Shown here: positions 62,949 to 64,000 of the stretch, piece by piece
Numbering within the stretch: position 1 is the first letter of the stretch
How the letters are laid out: every line of letters begins with the position of its first letter
NCBI RefSeq assembly: GCF_900129135.1
Contig: NZ_FQVI01000008.1
Coordinates: forward strand, 97,175-161,174
DNA from: Lactonifactor longoviformis DSM 17459
Lineage (GTDB): Bacteria > Bacillota > Clostridia > Lachnospirales > Lachnospiraceae
Length of the DNA stretch: 64,000 nt
Reading direction: 5' to 3'
Program-made: the position numbers and the translations under genes
The notes under the pieces: generated by a model
Database searches by the model: none
The model's input: the letters and a program-made list of their open reading frames with translations, nothing else
Told to the model about the DNA's origin: nothing

Positions 62949-63208
62949 GTTGGATACCTCCTTCCTTCGGTTTTGAAAAGTGTTTGTTTCGGTGGATTTT
63001 TGCCCCTGTATTACCGTCCCGCCTCCCATGAGGGAAAGAATATGGGCGACCTCGTTTGCGCCGCTCACAGGCGAAAAAACAGGGAATTTCCCACCCGTAT
63101 TCATACAGTTTCATGCACCCTCGGCAGGGCATAAAAAAACGCCACAGGTTTGTGTTACCCATGGCGTTGCCCCGGCAGATGGCCGGTCTGTATTCAGTTG
63201 CTCATTAC

Positions 63209-63412
63209 TTACTCCTCGTTGTCCTCCATCCCCAGCCAATCTTCAAAAGATTTTCTGGAAATGCGGATCATGTTTCCAATCCGGATCGTCTGGAACTCGC
63301 CGGAGTTTGCCAGCTTATAAGCAGAGGATTTTCCAATGCCGAGAATAGCGGCTATGTTCTCCACGGTGTAGGTCCTGTTTTTCGGCGTCTGCTTTTCGCC
63401 CGATACACTCAT
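63209..63412 (-). CDS. xis: Excisionase-type HTH protein (Xis) of ICE-2
   Basis: A 67-residue protein with a winged-helix excisionase fold (YTVENIAAILGIGKSSAYKL, ANSGEFQTIRIGNMIRISRK). The start at 63412 has CAGGAGG upstream. It is the most distal ICE-2 gene before the putative attachment site. No integrase is seen beside it, so the integrase may be at the other end of ICE-2 or lost. Confidence 0.85.
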   Translation of the reverse strand: MSVSGEKQTPKNRTYTVENIAAILGIGKSSAYKLANSGEFQTIRIGNMIRISRKSFEDWLGMEDNEE

Positions 63413-63651
63413 AATCTGCCTCCTGTTTCTTGTCGGCGTTTTGCCCATACCTGCCCGGTATCCCTGACGGAAAAGGCCCTCACAGGCACGCTCCCTGCTA
63501 AGAATTTGCTAATTTGACCTTCTGAACGCCCCGTCACGAGGCGGCATTACAGGGATTTTTATGCAAGTTGACCAGTAACCAGGCAATACAATTTCAGATT
63601 AAACAATAAGGCAAATTATGAAGCGGACGATGTACGAAGCGGCACGCCATA
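63413..63651. other. ICE-2 terminal region
   Basis: 239 bases with no gene. It should hold the attachment-site arms of ICE-2 and the xis promoter. I see nothing more specific. Confidence 0.4.
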
Positions 63652-63693
63652 CTCCTAAGCGAGGGGTCGGAGGTTCAAATCCTCTCGGGAACG
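63652..63693 (+). tRNA. 3' half of tRNA-Arg(CCU), probable ICE-2 attachment site remnant
   Basis: The sequence CTCCTAA (anticodon loop with CCT) is followed by a 3' anticodon strand, a variable loop, a T-arm (GGAGG-TTCAAAT-CCTCT) and a seven-base acceptor strand with discriminator G. Upstream bases do not pair as a tRNA 5' half, so only the 3' part is present. This is what is left at one end when an element integrates into a tRNA gene. Confidence 0.75.
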
Positions 63694-63702
63694 TTTAGAG
63701 AG

Positions 63703-64000
63703 GGGCTGTGAAAAAAGTCCCGTAAAAAAAGAACGCTTTCAGGTATACAAACCTGGAGGCGTTCTTCTTTTTGTGGTAAAATTAATCTACTATGAACAAT
63801 AATACCGAGAAATATTATACCGCAAAACAGGGAAGGCTGCCACTGTTTTTTTCGGATTGTCTGGATCTCTGTGATCCAGTATTAGCATTTGACAGAATCA
63901 TGGAGGAGATTGGAATAGAAAGATATCTTAGGCCAGAGCCCTCACATAAACTGGGCCGGCCCGGATATAATCGGGTCAACATGCTAAAGACAGTCCTGTT
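63703..64000 (+). mobile_element. IS1182-family insertion sequence, left end
   Basis: The sequence begins GGGGCTGTGAAAAAAGTCCC, like the terminal repeats of IS1182 elements. It continues with a hairpin (GAACGC...GCGTTC, 63731-63768) that can block readthrough into the transposase. The transposase start follows. Confidence 0.7.
63792..64000 (+). CDS. IS1182-family transposase, N-terminal part
   Basis: The frame MNNNTEKYYTAKQGRLPLFF then SDCLDLCDPVLAFDRIMEEI continues open to the window edge. The DPVLAFD...EEIGIERYL and GRPGYNRVNMLK segments fit the DDE transposase N-terminal domain of IS1182/IS1380-like elements. Truncated by the window. Confidence 0.8.
   Translation, partial: MNNNTEKYYTAKQGRLPLFFSDCLDLCDPVLAFDRIMEEIGIERYLRPEPSHKLGRPGYNRVNMLKTVL

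Overview
The window looks like DNA from a gut-dwelling Clostridia-type member of the Bacillota (Lachnospiraceae/Oscillospiraceae-like). This is inferred from the Tn1549/CTn-style conjugation genes, TnpW/TnpX-type serine-recombinase modules, tet(W) and erm(B), and GC-rich backbone genes broken by AT-rich cargo. Almost nothing here is chromosome: it is a stack of mobile elements inserted into one another.

Layout. (1) 1-~5536 is the right part of a mobilizable element with a MobQ relaxase (here 'IME-C'): DUF3847, oriT, relaxase, DinJ/YafQ, cysteine-rich VLP protein, replisome organizer, DnaC-like loader, TnpW. It sits inside the coupling-protein (T4CP) gene of an integrative conjugative element (ICE-1, + strand). 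(2) ICE-1 resumes with the T4CP C-terminal part (5537-6379) and the first half of maff2 (6948). (3) 7073-~16079 is a second mobilizable element (IME-A, MobP relaxase, large serine recombinase) that splits maff2. (4) 16080-39552 is the rest of ICE-1: Maff2 C-terminus, VirB6-like, PrgI, VirB4-like ATPase, DNA methyltransferase, CHAP-type peptidase, DUF4315/DUF4366 proteins, TopB, an ArdA-LtrC-YodL fusion, TTAP, relaxase and MobC, an Xre regulator, an attenuator-controlled RlmN/Cfr-like rRNA methylase cargo, sigma-like regulators and the terminal recombinase. (5) ICE-1 has inserted into the recombinase gene of IME-B (39553-48838, - strand), a sister of IME-A carrying tet(W) and a methyltransferase. 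(6) IME-B in turn splits the maff2 gene of a second ICE (ICE-2, - strand, 48839-63693). (7) The ICE-2 T4CP is split by IME-D (50487-~61275), a MobQ element with a primase-ATPase, a lipoprotein, an erm(B) module built from plasmid and Tn917-like scraps, a small resolvase and a large serine recombinase. (8) ICE-2 ends with PcfB, a RepA-like protein and Xis, then a 3' half of tRNA-Arg(CCU), the probable attachment site, then an IS1182-family insertion sequence.

How the genes work together. Each ICE encodes a type IV secretion apparatus. The four IMEs encode relaxase, oriT, replication proteins and recombinase but no mating channel, so they should depend on an ICE. Both MobQ IMEs interrupt T4CP genes and both MobP IMEs interrupt maff2 at the same position. 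Both ICEs are therefore defective for transfer until the IMEs excise. Resistance cargo is tet(W), erm(B) and probably the RlmN/Cfr-like gene, all with short leader peptides and attenuators. Less expected features are relaxase genes whose well-spaced start codon is AUA or AUC, a three-hairpin element conserved by covariation, duplicated oriT-like sites, and palindrome-plus-purine-tract origins inside the replisome organizer genes.
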